DNA of 20,628 nucleotides from an uncultured Anaeroplasmataceae bacterium (GCA_934229785.1 CAKQEA010000030.1:1-20628); one strand, 5' to 3'; shown: positions 13,448 through 20,628, counted from the stretch's first letter. Numbers and translations are program-made. Notes: a model not told the origin generated them from the letters alone.

Positions 13448-15370
13448 ATGGTTAAGGTTACTTTTAATGATGGTAGTATTAAAGAATTTGATAATGGTGT
13501 AATGCCTATTGAAATTGCAAAGGGGATTAGTCCATCTTTAGCAAAAAGATGTGTTGTGGCTCGCATAAATGATAAGCTTGTTAATTTATGTGATCCTATT
13601 AACGAGGATTGTAAACTTGAGCTTATTACTACAGAGATGAAAGAAGCATTTGAGGTTTTAAATCACTCAACAGCTCACTTACTTGCTCAAGCAGTTGGAA
13701 GGTTATATAAAGGTGCTAAGTTTGGTATTGGACCAGAGATTGAAGAAGGATTTTATTATGATTTTGATTTAGGTGATGTTTCACTTAAGCCTGAGGATTT
13801 AAGTAAAATCGAAGAAGAAATGAAAAAAATCGTTAAGGAAAATATTAAAATTACTCATTATATGGCTACAAAGGAAGAGGCTTTAAAGCTGTTTAAGGAT
13901 GATGAGTATAAAAAAGAATTGACTTTGGCAATTAATGATGATTTAGTTAATATTTATGTTCAGGGTGATCATACTGAGGTTTGTAGAGGACCACATGTTA
14001 TTTCTACTGGTGTCATTAAAAATTTTAAGCTTTTATCTATTGCAGGTGCATACTGGAGAGGTAATAGTAACAATAAGGTTATGACACGTATATATGGAAC
14101 ATCTTGGTTTACTAAAGAGGAATTAGATAATTATTTACAAATATTAGAAGAAAGAAAGGCAAGAGATCATCGTAAGCTTGGTAGGGAGCTTGGTATCTTT
14201 ATGTTTGATGATTTAGTAGGAAGAGGTCTTCCTATGTGGTTACCAAATGGCTTTATTGTAAGAAGAAAGCTATCTGACTATATTATGGATAAGGAATATG
14301 CTTTAGGCTATAAGCATGTTATGACTCCATCACTTGGTAATGTTGATTTGTATAAGACATCAGGACATTGGGCTCATTATAAGGATGATATGTTCCCTGC
14401 AATGGAATTAGATGATGAAGCATATGTTCTTCGTCCTATGAACTGCCCACATCATATGGTAATGTATCGTTCAAAGCTTCATTCTTATCGTGATCTTCCT
14501 GTTCGTATTGCTGAAATTGCTAATGACTTTAGATTTGAGGCATCTGGTGCTTTAACTGGTATTGAGCGTACTCGTGCATTTAGTCAAAATGATTCACATA
14601 TATTCTGTAGACCAGATCAAATTGCTTCTGAGTTTAAAGGTGTTGTTGAATTGATTTTGGATGTTTATAAGGATTTTGGCTTTAAAAATTATAAGTTTAG
14701 ATTATCATTAAGAGATCCTGAGGATACAGAAAAATATTTTGGTAATGATGAATTATGGCAGAAGAGTGAGTCTGAGCTTCGTAATGTTTTAAATGATTTA
14801 GGCGTTGATTATTATGAAGCAAAGGGTGAGGCTGCATTCTATGGTCCTAAGCTTGATGTTCAGGTTAGAAGTGCAATCGGCCATGATGTTACACTATCAA
14901 CAATTCAGCTTGATTATCAATTACCAGAACGCTTTGAATTAACTTATATTGATGAACAAGGTCAAAAGGCAAGACCTGTTGTAATTCATAGAGCTATTTT
15001 AGGCTCAATGGATCGTTTCATTGCCTTTTTAATTGAAGAGACTAAGGGTGTATTCCCTGTATGGTTAGCTCCAGTACAATGTGAAATTATTCCAGTTAAT
15101 TTAGAATATCATAAAGAATATTGTGATAAATTAAGTAAGGTATTTAGAATTAATGGTATTCGCTATGACTTAGATTATAGGGATGAAAAGCTTGGATATA
15201 AGATTAGAGAGGCTCAAACAAAGAAGATTCCTTATCAGCTTGTAATTGGTGATAAAGAAGTTGAAAATAATACTGTTACTTATCGTGAGTATGGTAAGCA
15301 AGCTCAAACTACTGTAACAATTGACGAATTTGTTGAAATTATGAAAAAGCATGATGCTGAATTAAATTAA
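13448..15370 (+). CDS. thrS: Threonyl-tRNA synthetase
   Basis: ThrRS activates threonine with ATP and charges tRNA-Thr. The 640-residue protein is full length. In order it has a TGS domain (1-60), the editing/SAD domain with HSTAHLLAQAVG and the CRGPHV site, the class II catalytic core (about 245-535), and an anticodon-binding domain. The zinc ligands that recognise threonine are Cys333 (RPMNCPHH), His384 (DSHIFC) and His514 (VVIHRAILGS). Class II motif 2 is present as RFEASGALTGIERTRAF. Translation starts behind AAGGAGG at 13435-13441. Expression is controlled by the T-box leader, and a terminator follows. Its place just after dnaI matches the order in several Bacilli. Confidence 0.98.
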   Translation: MVKVTFNDGSIKEFDNGVMPIEIAKGISPSLAKRCVVARINDKLVNLCDPINEDCKLELITTEMKEAFEVLNHSTAHLLAQAVGRLYKGAKFGIGPEIEEGFYYDFDLGDVSLKPEDLSKIEEEMKKIVKENIKITHYMATKEEALKLFKDDEYKKELTLAINDDLVNIYVQGDHTEVCRGPHVISTGVIKNFKLLSIAGAYWRGNSNNKVMTRIYGTSWFTKEELDNYLQILEERKARDHRKLGRELGIFMFDDLVGRGLPMWLPNGFIVRRKLSDYIMDKEYALGYKHVMTPSLGNVDLYKTSGHWAHYKDDMFPAMELDDEAYVLRPMNCPHHMVMYRSKLHSYRDLPVRIAEIANDFRFEASGALTGIERTRAFSQNDSHIFCRPDQIASEFKGVVELILDVYKDFGFKNYKFRLSLRDPEDTEKYFGNDELWQKSESELRNVLNDLGVDYYEAKGEAAFYGPKLDVQVRSAIGHDVTLSTIQLDYQLPERFELTYIDEQGQKARPVVIHRAILGSMDRFIAFLIEETKGVFPVWLAPVQCEIIPVNLEYHKEYCDKLSKVFRINGIRYDLDYRDEKLGYKIREAQTKKIPYQLVIGDKEVENNTVTYREYGKQAQTTVTIDEFVEIMKKHDAELN

Positions 15371-15376
15371 TATAAT

Positions 15377-15406
15377 AGCCTAGATATTTCTAGGCTTATA
15401 TTTTTT
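15377..15406 (+). terminator. Terminator after thrS
   Basis: AGCCTAGA (15377-15384) pairs with TCTAGGCT (15389-15396) around a 4-base loop, followed by TATATTTTTT. The tail abuts the GGAGG of the next gene, so some read-through into the ABC-F gene is likely. Confidence 0.75.
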
Positions 15407-15415
15407 GGAGGAAAT

Positions 15416-16954
15416 ATGGGACTTTTAGATGTTGAAGGCTTACAATTTAAATACACAGATCAAAATCTTTTTAATGATGTATCATTTAGAATATTACCAG
15501 GTGAACATATCGTTTTAGTTGGTGATAATGGTTGTGGTAAATCAACTTTTATGAATTTAATTGCTAAAAATTTAATACCAGATAAGGGGAGCATAACATG
15601 GTTTAATAATACAACCTATGGTTACTTAGATCAGCATTTAAAGGTTAAGACTGATGTTTCTATTTATGATTATATAACTGAGGTTTTTAAGCCACTTTTA
15701 GAAAAAGAAAAGAAGATGAATGAATATTATGAAATGCTTTGTACCTGTCCTGAGAATGAATATGATAGGTATTTAGGCTTTGCTCAAAGTATTCAAGATG
15801 AGCTTGATAAGTCAAATTTTTATGCGATGAATTCAACCATGGGAAATATGATTAATGGTTTAGGAATTAATGAATATGACCTTAATACTCATTTAAAATA
15901 TTTATCAGGTGGTGCAAGAGCTAAGGTTTATTTAGCTAAATTATTGTTAGAAGCTCCAGATGTTTTACTTATGGATGAGCCTACTAATTTTTTGGATGTT
16001 AGCCATATTGAATGGTTAGCTAAATATTTAAAGGATTTTAAAAAAGCTTTTGTTGTTATTTCACATGATGAGGGCTTTTTACGTCAAATTGGTAATGTTG
16101 TATATTGTTTAAGTAATAAGGTTATGACTAGATATAATATGTCATATGATATGTTCTTACGTGAAAGAGAACTTCGTGAGGAGCAATATAAAAAAGCATA
16201 TGAGAATCAACAAAAGTTCATCAAAAAAACTGAGGATTTTATTCAAAAAAATATTGTTCGTGCTACAACTACTAAGCAAGCACAGTCACGAAGAAAGGTT
16301 TTAGAAAGATTACAGGTTTTAGAAAAACCTAAAAATCATGAGCCAATGCATATTAAATTTCCTTTTTCAAAAGGACTGGGTCAAGAGGTTTTAAAGCTTG
16401 ACAAATTAACTGTTGGATATGGAAGTAAGATTGTTTTAAGCAATTTAGATTTTTTAATGAAGCAAAATCAAAAAATTGCTATACTAGGGCATAATGGAGT
16501 AGGAAAATCAACAATTTTAAAAACAATTATGGGAATAATACAACCACTTGATGGAAAATATGTCTGGAATCCATCTGCTGATTTGAATTATTTTGCTCAA
16601 GAAGAAGAGTATGAAGCTAATGTAACTCCGATAAGCTATTTAAGGTATTATTATCATTTAAAAACAGATGGAGAGTTACGTAGTGTTTTAGCAACAACAG
16701 GAATTAAGGGAGATCTTGCAACTAAGCCTATGAGAGAGTTATCAGGAGGTCAACAAACTAAGGTTAGACTTGCATTGATGACGATGAAAAAAAGTAATGT
16801 TTTAATTTTTGATGAGCCGACAAATCATCTTGATGTTTTATCTAAGGCTGAGCTTTGGCAAGCAATTGATGCTTTTCCTGGAAGCGTAATTTTGGTTACT
16901 CATGAGGATAACTTTTATGAGGGATTAGTTGATTTAGAATTAAGATTTGAATAA
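15416..16954 (+). CDS. ABC-F family ATP-binding protein (ribosome-associated)
   Basis: The protein has 512 residues, two ABC domains and no membrane segment, the layout of ABC-F translation factors that act at the ribosomal E site. Domain one has Walker A GDNGCGKS (36-43), signature LSGGARAK (from 163) and Walker B LLMDEPTNFLD. Domain two has Walker A GHNGVGKS (358-365), signature LSGGQQTK (from 442) and Walker B LIFDEPTNHLD. The charged linker (about 245-315, RERELREEQYKKAYENQQ and onward) corresponds to the P-site-tRNA-interacting motif. It resembles the YkpA/YbiT housekeeping type more than antibiotic-resistance members, but the subfamily cannot be fixed by eye. It may share the thrS transcript through leaky termination, since no separate promoter fits in the 45-base gap. 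Confidence 0.92.
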   Translation: MGLLDVEGLQFKYTDQNLFNDVSFRILPGEHIVLVGDNGCGKSTFMNLIAKNLIPDKGSITWFNNTTYGYLDQHLKVKTDVSIYDYITEVFKPLLEKEKKMNEYYEMLCTCPENEYDRYLGFAQSIQDELDKSNFYAMNSTMGNMINGLGINEYDLNTHLKYLSGGARAKVYLAKLLLEAPDVLLMDEPTNFLDVSHIEWLAKYLKDFKKAFVVISHDEGFLRQIGNVVYCLSNKVMTRYNMSYDMFLRERELREEQYKKAYENQQKFIKKTEDFIQKNIVRATTTKQAQSRRKVLERLQVLEKPKNHEPMHIKFPFSKGLGQEVLKLDKLTVGYGSKIVLSNLDFLMKQNQKIAILGHNGVGKSTILKTIMGIIQPLDGKYVWNPSADLNYFAQEEEYEANVTPISYLRYYYHLKTDGELRSVLATTGIKGDLATKPMRELSGGQQTKVRLALMTMKKSNVLIFDEPTNHLDVLSKAELWQAIDAFPGSVILVTHEDNFYEGLVDLELRFE

Positions 16955-16960
16955 ATAATA

Positions 16961-17001
16961 TTAGAAAACTATCCTAATTATGTTTTAGATAAATTTTCTA
17001 A
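16961..17001 (+). terminator. Weak hairpin after the ABC-F gene
   Basis: TTAGAAAA (16961-16968) pairs with TTTTCTAA (16994-17001), with partial inner pairing (CTAA/TTAG). It lacks a proper T tract, so terminator function is uncertain. Confidence 0.3.
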
Positions 17002-17067
17002 TTCTATATATTAATATTACATTGATTTATATATTTTAGAATTTGTATGAAAAAAAATACTTTTTTC

Positions 17068-17096
17068 TTGACATTTGACTTTAGAAAAAATATAAT
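17068..17096 (+). promoter_or_regulatory. Consensus sigma-A promoter of yceD-rpmF
   Basis: TTGACA (17068-17073), exactly 17 bp, then TATAAT (17091-17096): a full-consensus housekeeping promoter. Transcription would start near 17103, leaving a leader of only about 15 bases before the yceD start. This suits high output of a ribosomal protein operon. Confidence 0.9.
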
Positions 17097-17117
17097 TGAA
17101 ATGCTGAGGTGATTTTT

Positions 17118-17576
17118 ATGAGATTTGCTTTAGCTCAATTAAGAAAAATGGCTATGCCTTATTCTTTTGATGAGTCTATGGATTTATCTAATGAGCTTAA
17201 TGGATTTGAAGATATCATATCCTCTAAGCCTTGTGAGGTTCATGCAACAATAAAAGAAAGAGGTATTGATACTTATCTTGTATCATTTGATTTTAAAATT
17301 GAATTGATTATGGAGGATGCAGTATCACTTGAACCAGTTTCTTATGTAATTGAATCAACTGCAGAGGAAATTTTCACAACTGATGGTGAAATGGAAGATG
17401 TATTTTTAATTGATGGACAAACCTTAGATACTAAGGAAGCTGTTTTAACTAATATACTTATTCAAAAGCCTATGTCTGTGACAAATGAAGAATTTGAATC
17501 AGATGTTGAAGAGGATTCACCAGAAGAAGAGGAGAAAATTAATCCTGCGTTTGCTTCACTTAAGGATTTATTGTAG
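17118..17576 (+). CDS. yceD: YceD/DUF177 protein (23S rRNA accumulation)
   Basis: The protein has 152 residues from the ATG at 17118, which sits 5 bases behind GAGGTGAT. A GTG at 17109 is in frame but lies inside that binding site. The family pattern is visible: N-terminal LAQLRKM, a central beta-rich core (CEVHATIKERG, YLVSFDFKIELIM), an acidic tail (about 125-140), and the conserved end NPAFASLKDLL. In other bacteria yceD is transcribed with rpmF and is needed for normal 23S rRNA accumulation. Here rpmF starts 12 bases after its stop codon, so the partnership is kept. The usual cysteine positions of the family are largely not kept, which is common in this group. Confidence 0.88.
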   Translation: MRFALAQLRKMAMPYSFDESMDLSNELNGFEDIISSKPCEVHATIKERGIDTYLVSFDFKIELIMEDAVSLEPVSYVIESTAEEIFTTDGEMEDVFLIDGQTLDTKEAVLTNILIQKPMSVTNEEFESDVEEDSPEEEEKINPAFASLKDLL

Positions 17577-17588
17577 GAGGTGTTTTTC

Positions 17589-17783
17589 ATGGCAGTACCT
17601 TTCAGAAGAGTATCTAAAATGAAGAAGAGAATGAGACGTTCTCATTTAGCTTTAAGCGTTCCTGGAATGATCACTTGTCCAAATTGTGGAGAATTAACAT
17701 TAGCTCATAGAGTATGTTCTAATTGTGGTTTCTACAAGGGTAAGCAGGTTGTTGCTCCTAAGGCTTCTAAGACAGAAGAATAA
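17589..17783 (+). CDS. rpmF: Large ribosomal subunit protein bL32
   Basis: The protein has 64 residues, with the family N-terminus [19 protein letters not shown] and a Cys4 zinc ribbon CPNC (30-33) and CSNC (43-46), so this is the zinc-binding form. bL32 sits near the peptide-exit side of the 50S subunit. The ATG at 17589 is preceded by GGAGG at 17576-17580; a GTG at 17580 overlaps that site and is rejected. Position 5 is Phe rather than the more usual Lys. It is co-transcribed with yceD. Confidence 0.97.
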   Translation: MAVPFRRVSKMKKRMRRSHLALSVPGMITCPNCGELTLAHRVCSNCGFYKGKQVVAPKASKTEE

Positions 17784-17801
17784 AATTAACGTAAATATGC
17801 T

Positions 17802-17836
17802 AATAGAAATAGACACTGGGGTGTCTATTTTCTATT
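17802..17836 (+). terminator. Long hairpin between rpmF and rsmH, possible attenuator
   Basis: AATAGAAATAGACAC (17802-17816) pairs with GTGTCTATTTTCTATT (17821-17836), with one bulged base and a TGGG loop. There is no clean T tract: TTTAAGGAGG, the rsmH binding site, follows at once. It may be a partial terminator that sets a lower rsmH level, or an RNA-processing or stabilising site. Confidence 0.5.
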
Positions 17837-17851
17837 TAAGGAGGAAAATAT

Positions 17852-18775
17852 ATGTATATACATAAAAGTGTTTTATTAGATGAAGCGATAGAACAATTAC
17901 ATATTAAACCAAATGGAATATATGTTGATGCTACAACAGGTGGTGGTGGTCATTCATCTAAGATTTTAGAGCGTTTGACAACAGGTCATTTATATTGTTT
18001 TGATCAAGATGATTATGCACTTGGAAGAAGTAAGGAAAGACTTGATGCAATTAGTAATAATTATACCTTTGTTAAAGCTAATTTTGTTGACTTGAAAAAA
18101 GAGTTAAATAAATTAGGTGTATATCATATAGATGGTATTATCTATGACTTAGGTGTATCATCATTTCAATTTGATATTCCTGAACGTGGATTTTCATATA
18201 ACTACGATGCTCCTTTAGACATGCGTATGAATCAAAATCAACCACTTACAGCTGAGATAATAGTTAATACTTATTCATATGAGGATTTAGTCCGTATTTT
18301 ATTTAGGTATGGTGAGGATCCATTTTCAAAACAAATTGCTAGATCTATTGAACGTGAAAGAGCGATTAAACCTATTCATACTACCTTTGAATTAGTTGAT
18401 GTTATAAAAAAAGCTTTACCACAAAAAGTTCTTCATCAAAAAGGCCATCCAGCTAAACAAACATTTCAAGCGTTAAGAATTGCAGTAAATGATGAATTAA
18501 GAGTTTTTGAGGTTTCAATTAATGATGCTCTTGAAATGCTTAATTCAGATGGCTATGCGGTTGTAATTACATTCCATTCATTAGAGGATAGAATATGTAA
18601 AACTGTTTTTAAGGAAGTATCAACTATTGAGATTCCTGAGGGATTACCAATTATGCCAGATGTAGAGGCAAAATTTGAACTTATTACTCGTAAGCCTATT
18701 TTACCTTCAGAAGAGGAATTAGAATATAATAATCGTGCTCATAGTGCTAAAATGCGTGTTATTAGAAGAAAGTGA
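17852..18775 (+). CDS. rsmH: 16S rRNA m4C1402 methyltransferase RsmH
   Basis: RsmH (MraW) methylates N4 of C1402 in the 16S rRNA decoding site using S-adenosylmethionine. The 307-residue protein has the SAM-binding loop [11 protein letters not shown] (25-35), an acidic FDQD that follows it, the family's DLGVSS (99-104) then PERGFSY and APLDMRM, and C-terminal TFHSLEDR and [11 protein letters not shown]. The start follows AAGGAGG closely. In most Firmicutes rsmH sits after mraZ and before ftsL and pbpB in the dcw cluster. Here mraZ is missing upstream and the next feature downstream is a tRNA, so the cluster is broken on both sides. Confidence 0.97.
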   Translation: MYIHKSVLLDEAIEQLHIKPNGIYVDATTGGGGHSSKILERLTTGHLYCFDQDDYALGRSKERLDAISNNYTFVKANFVDLKKELNKLGVYHIDGIIYDLGVSSFQFDIPERGFSYNYDAPLDMRMNQNQPLTAEIIVNTYSYEDLVRILFRYGEDPFSKQIARSIERERAIKPIHTTFELVDVIKKALPQKVLHQKGHPAKQTFQALRIAVNDELRVFEVSINDALEMLNSDGYAVVITFHSLEDRICKTVFKEVSTIEIPEGLPIMPDVEAKFELITRKPILPSEEELEYNNRAHSAKMRVIRRK

Positions 18776-18824
18776 TTATAAAATATTTTGCATTTAAAAA
18801 TATCAAAAAAAATAAAAAAAGTTC

Positions 18825-18852
18825 TTGCAATATTATTATTTTTTGGTATAAT
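18825..18852 (+). promoter_or_regulatory. Promoter of tRNA-Leu
   Basis: TTGCAA (18825-18830), a 16-bp spacer and TATAAT (18847-18852) with an extended TGG before the -10. It lies 40 bases before the tRNA. Confidence 0.8.
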
Positions 18853-18891
18853 AATTAATGCAGCTTGTCATAAAGCTTTAATCTAATACAT

Positions 18892-18975
18892 GCCCGAATG
18901 GTGGAATTGGCAGACACGATAGACTTAGAATCTATTGCGACGAGCGTGCAGGTTCAAGTCCTGTTTCGGGCACCA
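18892..18975 (+). tRNA. tRNA-Leu (anticodon UAG)
   Basis: The acceptor arms GCCCGAA (from 18892) and TTCGGGC (to 18971) pair perfectly, then A and an encoded CCA end at 18975. The anticodon arm ATAGA-CTTAGAA-TCTAT gives anticodon TAG, which reads CUN leucine codons. The D arm has TGGCAGACA, the T arm GGTTCAAGTCC, and a long variable arm (TGCGACGAGCGTGC region) marks a class II tRNA. It has its own promoter and terminator, so it is a single-gene unit. A decayed integrase lies just beyond it. Confidence 0.98.
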
Positions 18976-18992
18976 GTTTTTAGAGAGCGGGA

Positions 18993-19044
18993 AGTGTTAT
19001 TTTGTAGTATTTTACTATGAAAATAGCGCTTTTTTTGTTTTTTT
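18993..19044 (+). terminator. Terminator after tRNA-Leu
   Basis: AGTGTTATTTT (18993-19003) pairs with AAAATAGCGCT (19020-19030), including two G-T pairs. An inner TAGTA/TACTA stem is present, and two T runs follow at 19030-19044. Confidence 0.88.
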
Positions 19045-19067
19045 AGGACTCTAAAGCGTATAATCAT

Positions 19068-19097
19068 CAAGACTTGTCGAAACCTTGACAAGTCCTG
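19068..19097 (-). repeat. Inverted repeat beyond the integrase remnant
   Basis: GACTTGTC (19071-19078) and GACAAGTC (19087-19094) form a perfect 8-bp stem with an 8-base loop, extendable past one mismatch. It lies immediately after the 3' end of the minus-strand integrase remnant and may be its old terminator, although no T run follows. The segment CAAGTCCTG (19089-19097) repeats nine bases of the tRNA-Leu T arm (18955-18963). Confidence 0.5.
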
Positions 19098-19102
19098 AAA
19101 TA

Positions 19103-19273
19103 TTATAGGTTTTTAAATGGATTAAACTTTTGATTATTACTCTTAATTTCATCATTTGTAAAATCAAGATAACGCTGGGTCATTTCTAAGTCTTGATGAC
19201 CTAACAGCTCTTTTACCGTATAAATATCAGCTCCATTTTTTAATAGTTTGGTAGCATATTCTGAACTTATTGT
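19103..19273 (-). pseudogene. Tyrosine recombinase (phage-type integrase) C-terminal remnant
   Basis: The minus strand encodes about 56 residues ending at a TAA at 19103-19105. The readable part, SSEYATKLLKNGADI then YTVKELLGHQDLEMTQRYLDF, is the C-terminal end of a tyrosine recombinase: the helix after the HxxR box, the LLGHxxxxxT motif with its catalytic His, and the nucleophile Tyr in QRYL. The upstream catalytic Arg boxes are missing. An in-frame stop (minus-strand TAA at 19274-19276) closes the frame a few codons above the homology, and the sequence beyond is A/T-rich with no more integrase. It therefore cannot make an active enzyme. Its position about 130 bases from the 3' end of tRNA-Leu is typical of an element integrated at a tRNA gene, so this is probably what is left of one. 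Confidence 0.88.
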
Positions 19274-19455
19274 TTATTTATATTTTAATTAATACTAATT
19301 CTAATAAATTTAATCAAAATAAATTATAAAACACGTAATAACCATGTTATGGTGCTTAACTATTTAATTATTTTTGTCTATATTGACATAATTATCTTTA
19401 TTTTGTTGAAAAATAAAATTGTATATGCTAATCTATAAAAAAGGATTGTGATAAT
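19274..19455. other. A/T-rich gap before the hydrolase gene
   Basis: No gene is visible. The stretch is very A/T-rich. A TTGACA at 19383-19388 has no fitting -10 at 17 bp. TTGTTG (19403-19408) with GCTAAT (19427-19432) at 18 bp is a weak candidate promoter for the hydrolase. The left edge probably marks where the integrase gene was deleted. Confidence 0.35.
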
Positions 19456-20334
19456 ATGGAAAAAATAATTATAAAGGCAAAGGATGGGCTAGATTTATCT
19501 TGCCTATATTCTAAGGTTAATAATGCAAAAGCATGCGTTCAAATTGTTCATGGAATGGTTGAACATAAGGAAAGATATATTCCATTTATTGAACGTTTAA
19601 ATAGTGAAGGCTACACTGTTATTATTTCTGATTTAAGAGGCCATGGTAAAAGTATTAATGATAGGTATCCTTTAGGACATATTGGTACATATAATGAGAT
19701 GATTGATGATCAGTATGAGGTTACTAAATTTATTAAGAATGATAATGTTGGATTAAAGCTTTATATGTTTGCACATTCTATGGGGTCTTTAATTGGAAGA
19801 AATTATTTAATTAAGTATGATAATGAAATAGAAAAGCTTATTTTATGTGGAACAGTAAGCTATAATACTGGTGTTGGATTTGCAGTGTTTTTAGGCAAAA
19901 TTATAAATAAAATTAAAGGAAAATATAAATATAGTAAGCTTTTATATTTCTTCTCTAATAATACGTCATTTGATGAAGATGTTAGTTGGATTTCAACTAG
20001 CGAAAAAAATGTGATTGAGTATCAAAATGATCCATTATGCGGATTTAAATTTGATAATTTTAGTAATTTGAATTTGTTTATTATGGATAATAATTTAAAA
20101 AAGAAAAATCTTTATGGAGCTAAGAATAAGAATTTAGAAATACTAAGTGTAAGTGGTGCTTTAGATAGGACAACGTCAGGAACTAAGGGATTAAATAAGG
20201 TTATGAAGCTTCTAAATAGTATTGGATATAAAAATACCTCATTTATTGAATATCCAAATATGCGTCACGAAATCTTAAATGAAGAAGATAATGAATGCGT
20301 TTATGTTGATATAGTTAATTTTTATAATAAGTAA
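19456..20334 (+). CDS. Alpha/beta hydrolase, monoacylglycerol lipase/lysophospholipase-like
   Basis: The 292-residue protein has the serine-hydrolase (S33, Hydrolase_4-type) layout. An oxyanion-hole region VHGMVEHKERY lies near residues 32-45, followed by ISDLRGHGKS. The nucleophile is Ser108 in AHSMGS (Ala replaces the usual first Gly of GxSxG). The acid is Asp237 in SGALDRTT, and the base is His271 in MRHEIL. Family members cleave monoacylglycerols, lysophospholipids or other esters. There is no signal peptide, so it is probably cytosolic. A cap region rich in Lys, Phe and Asn lies between about residues 140 and 220. The start follows AAGGA at 19441-19445. It stands alone between the integrase remnant and a terminator. 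Confidence 0.9.
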   Translation: MEKIIIKAKDGLDLSCLYSKVNNAKACVQIVHGMVEHKERYIPFIERLNSEGYTVIISDLRGHGKSINDRYPLGHIGTYNEMIDDQYEVTKFIKNDNVGLKLYMFAHSMGSLIGRNYLIKYDNEIEKLILCGTVSYNTGVGFAVFLGKIINKIKGKYKYSKLLYFFSNNTSFDEDVSWISTSEKNVIEYQNDPLCGFKFDNFSNLNLFIMDNNLKKKNLYGAKNKNLEILSVSGALDRTTSGTKGLNKVMKLLNSIGYKNTSFIEYPNMRHEILNEEDNECVYVDIVNFYNK

Positions 20335-20338
20335 ATTA

Positions 20339-20369
20339 AAAGGTGAAAGTTTAAGCTTTCACCTTTGTT
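20339..20369 (+). terminator. Terminator of the hydrolase gene and insertion target of the intron
   Basis: A perfect 11-bp stem, AAAGGTGAAAG (20339-20349) with CTTTCACCTTT (20356-20366), encloses a 6-base loop. The expected T tract is cut short: only GTT follows before the intron begins at 20370. Group IIC introns are known to insert directly after such hairpins. Confidence 0.85.
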
Positions 20370-20628
20370 GTGTGCCGGGCATGGCATTAATCTTACTGGT
20401 GAAAGTCTAGTCACGGGTATTTATCGCCAAGTGTAGCGAACCTCAAGCCGTTAGGAGTAATCCTATGGGTGAAGGAAGAGGTGTAGCAAAATCCTTGAAT
20501 CTACGAATAGAAACTTGATGAGGCTAAATGGTATGTGGATAAGGTTGCAACACAAACTGAAGTCCTAATGGTAAACGTAAAACCAAAACAGTAAATCAAG
20601 AGGTTGTGGGATGAAAGATTAATGAATT
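20370..20628 (+). mobile_element. Group II intron resembling class C, 5' part
   Basis: The segment begins GTGTGCCGGGCATGG, matching the GUGYG 5' end of group II introns and close to the start of the Oceanobacillus iheyensis class C intron (GUGUGCCCGGCAUGG), recalled from memory. Further group II landmarks follow in order: a GGTGAAAGTC segment, GGGTGAAGGAAG near 20467, TGATGAGGCTA near 20516, and GGATAAGGTTGCAACACAAA with GAAGTCCTAATGG near 20537-20572. These are domain I elements. Only about 260 bases are inside the window, so the reverse transcriptase/maturase ORF and domains V-VI, if present, lie beyond the right edge. No maturase coding begins in the visible part. Whether the intron is complete or active cannot be judged here. 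Confidence 0.88.

Noticed and set aside
18783..18803. A/T-only hairpin after rsmH as a terminator
   Set aside because: ATATTTT/AAAATAT is a weak stem expected by chance in such A/T-rich DNA, and A residues rather than T residues follow it.
20601..20628. Start of an intron-encoded maturase at the right edge
   Set aside because: The ATG in GGGATGAAAGATTAA meets a stop codon after two more codons, and nothing recognisable as reverse transcriptase is inside the window.
1..20628. CRISPR arrays, toxin-antitoxin pairs or defence operons
   Set aside because: No direct-repeat array with regular spacers and no recognisable nuclease, toxin or restriction gene was seen on either strand.
1..20628. Mycoplasma genetic code (TGA as Trp)
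   Set aside because: Well-aligned genes such as mutM and rsmH end at TGA, and conserved tryptophans are TGG, so standard bacterial code fits.

Overview
The window comes from a low-GC, Gram-positive-type (Firmicutes) bacterium. The evidence is strong A/T bias, AGGAGG-type ribosome binding sites, sigma-A promoters, a T-box leader, and gene order close to that of Bacilli (polA-mutM-coaE-dnaB-dnaI-thrS, then yceD-rpmF-rsmH). TGA serves as a stop codon (mutM, dnaB, rsmH) and TGG encodes Trp, so this is not the Mycoplasma/Spiroplasma code. A Bacilli or Erysipelotrichia-like lineage fits, but the genus cannot be told from this stretch. Nearly all genes lie on the plus strand.

Layout. 1-1331: 3' part of an unrecognised protein built from two copies of a unit of about 240 residues, ended by a terminator. 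1484-2594: an ECF-transporter substrate-binding (S) subunit and a tiny two-helix membrane protein. 2839-5766: adhE (bifunctional aldehyde/alcohol dehydrogenase) with yhbY 3 bases behind it; two CG-centred palindromes exactly 42 bp apart precede adhE. 5829-6057: a gene-free stretch with an orphan terminator. 6094-13033: a tightly packed replication/repair operon of polA, nitroreductase, mutM, coaE, a 116-residue unknown, dnaB and dnaI. 13143-15406: promoter, threonine T-box leader and thrS. 15416-16954: an ABC-F ATPase. 17068-18778: a consensus promoter, yceD, rpmF (bL32) and rsmH. 18825-19044: promoter, tRNA-Leu(UAG) and terminator. 19103-19273: minus-strand remnant of a tyrosine recombinase beside the tRNA. 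19456-20366: an alpha/beta hydrolase and its terminator. 20370 to the window end: 5' part of a group II intron resembling class C, placed directly after that terminator.

How it fits together. Most of the window is housekeeping: DNA replication and repair, CoA synthesis, tRNA charging and ribosome assembly, plus a fermentative enzyme. The accessory content is confined to the two edges and to the tRNA-Leu region. No defence island, CRISPR array or wholly new system was found. The best leads are the intron-terminator junction, the decayed integrase at tRNA-Leu where the cell-division (dcw) cluster would normally continue, the duplicated protein at the left edge, the small unknown gene where nrdR is expected, and the paired operators upstream of adhE.
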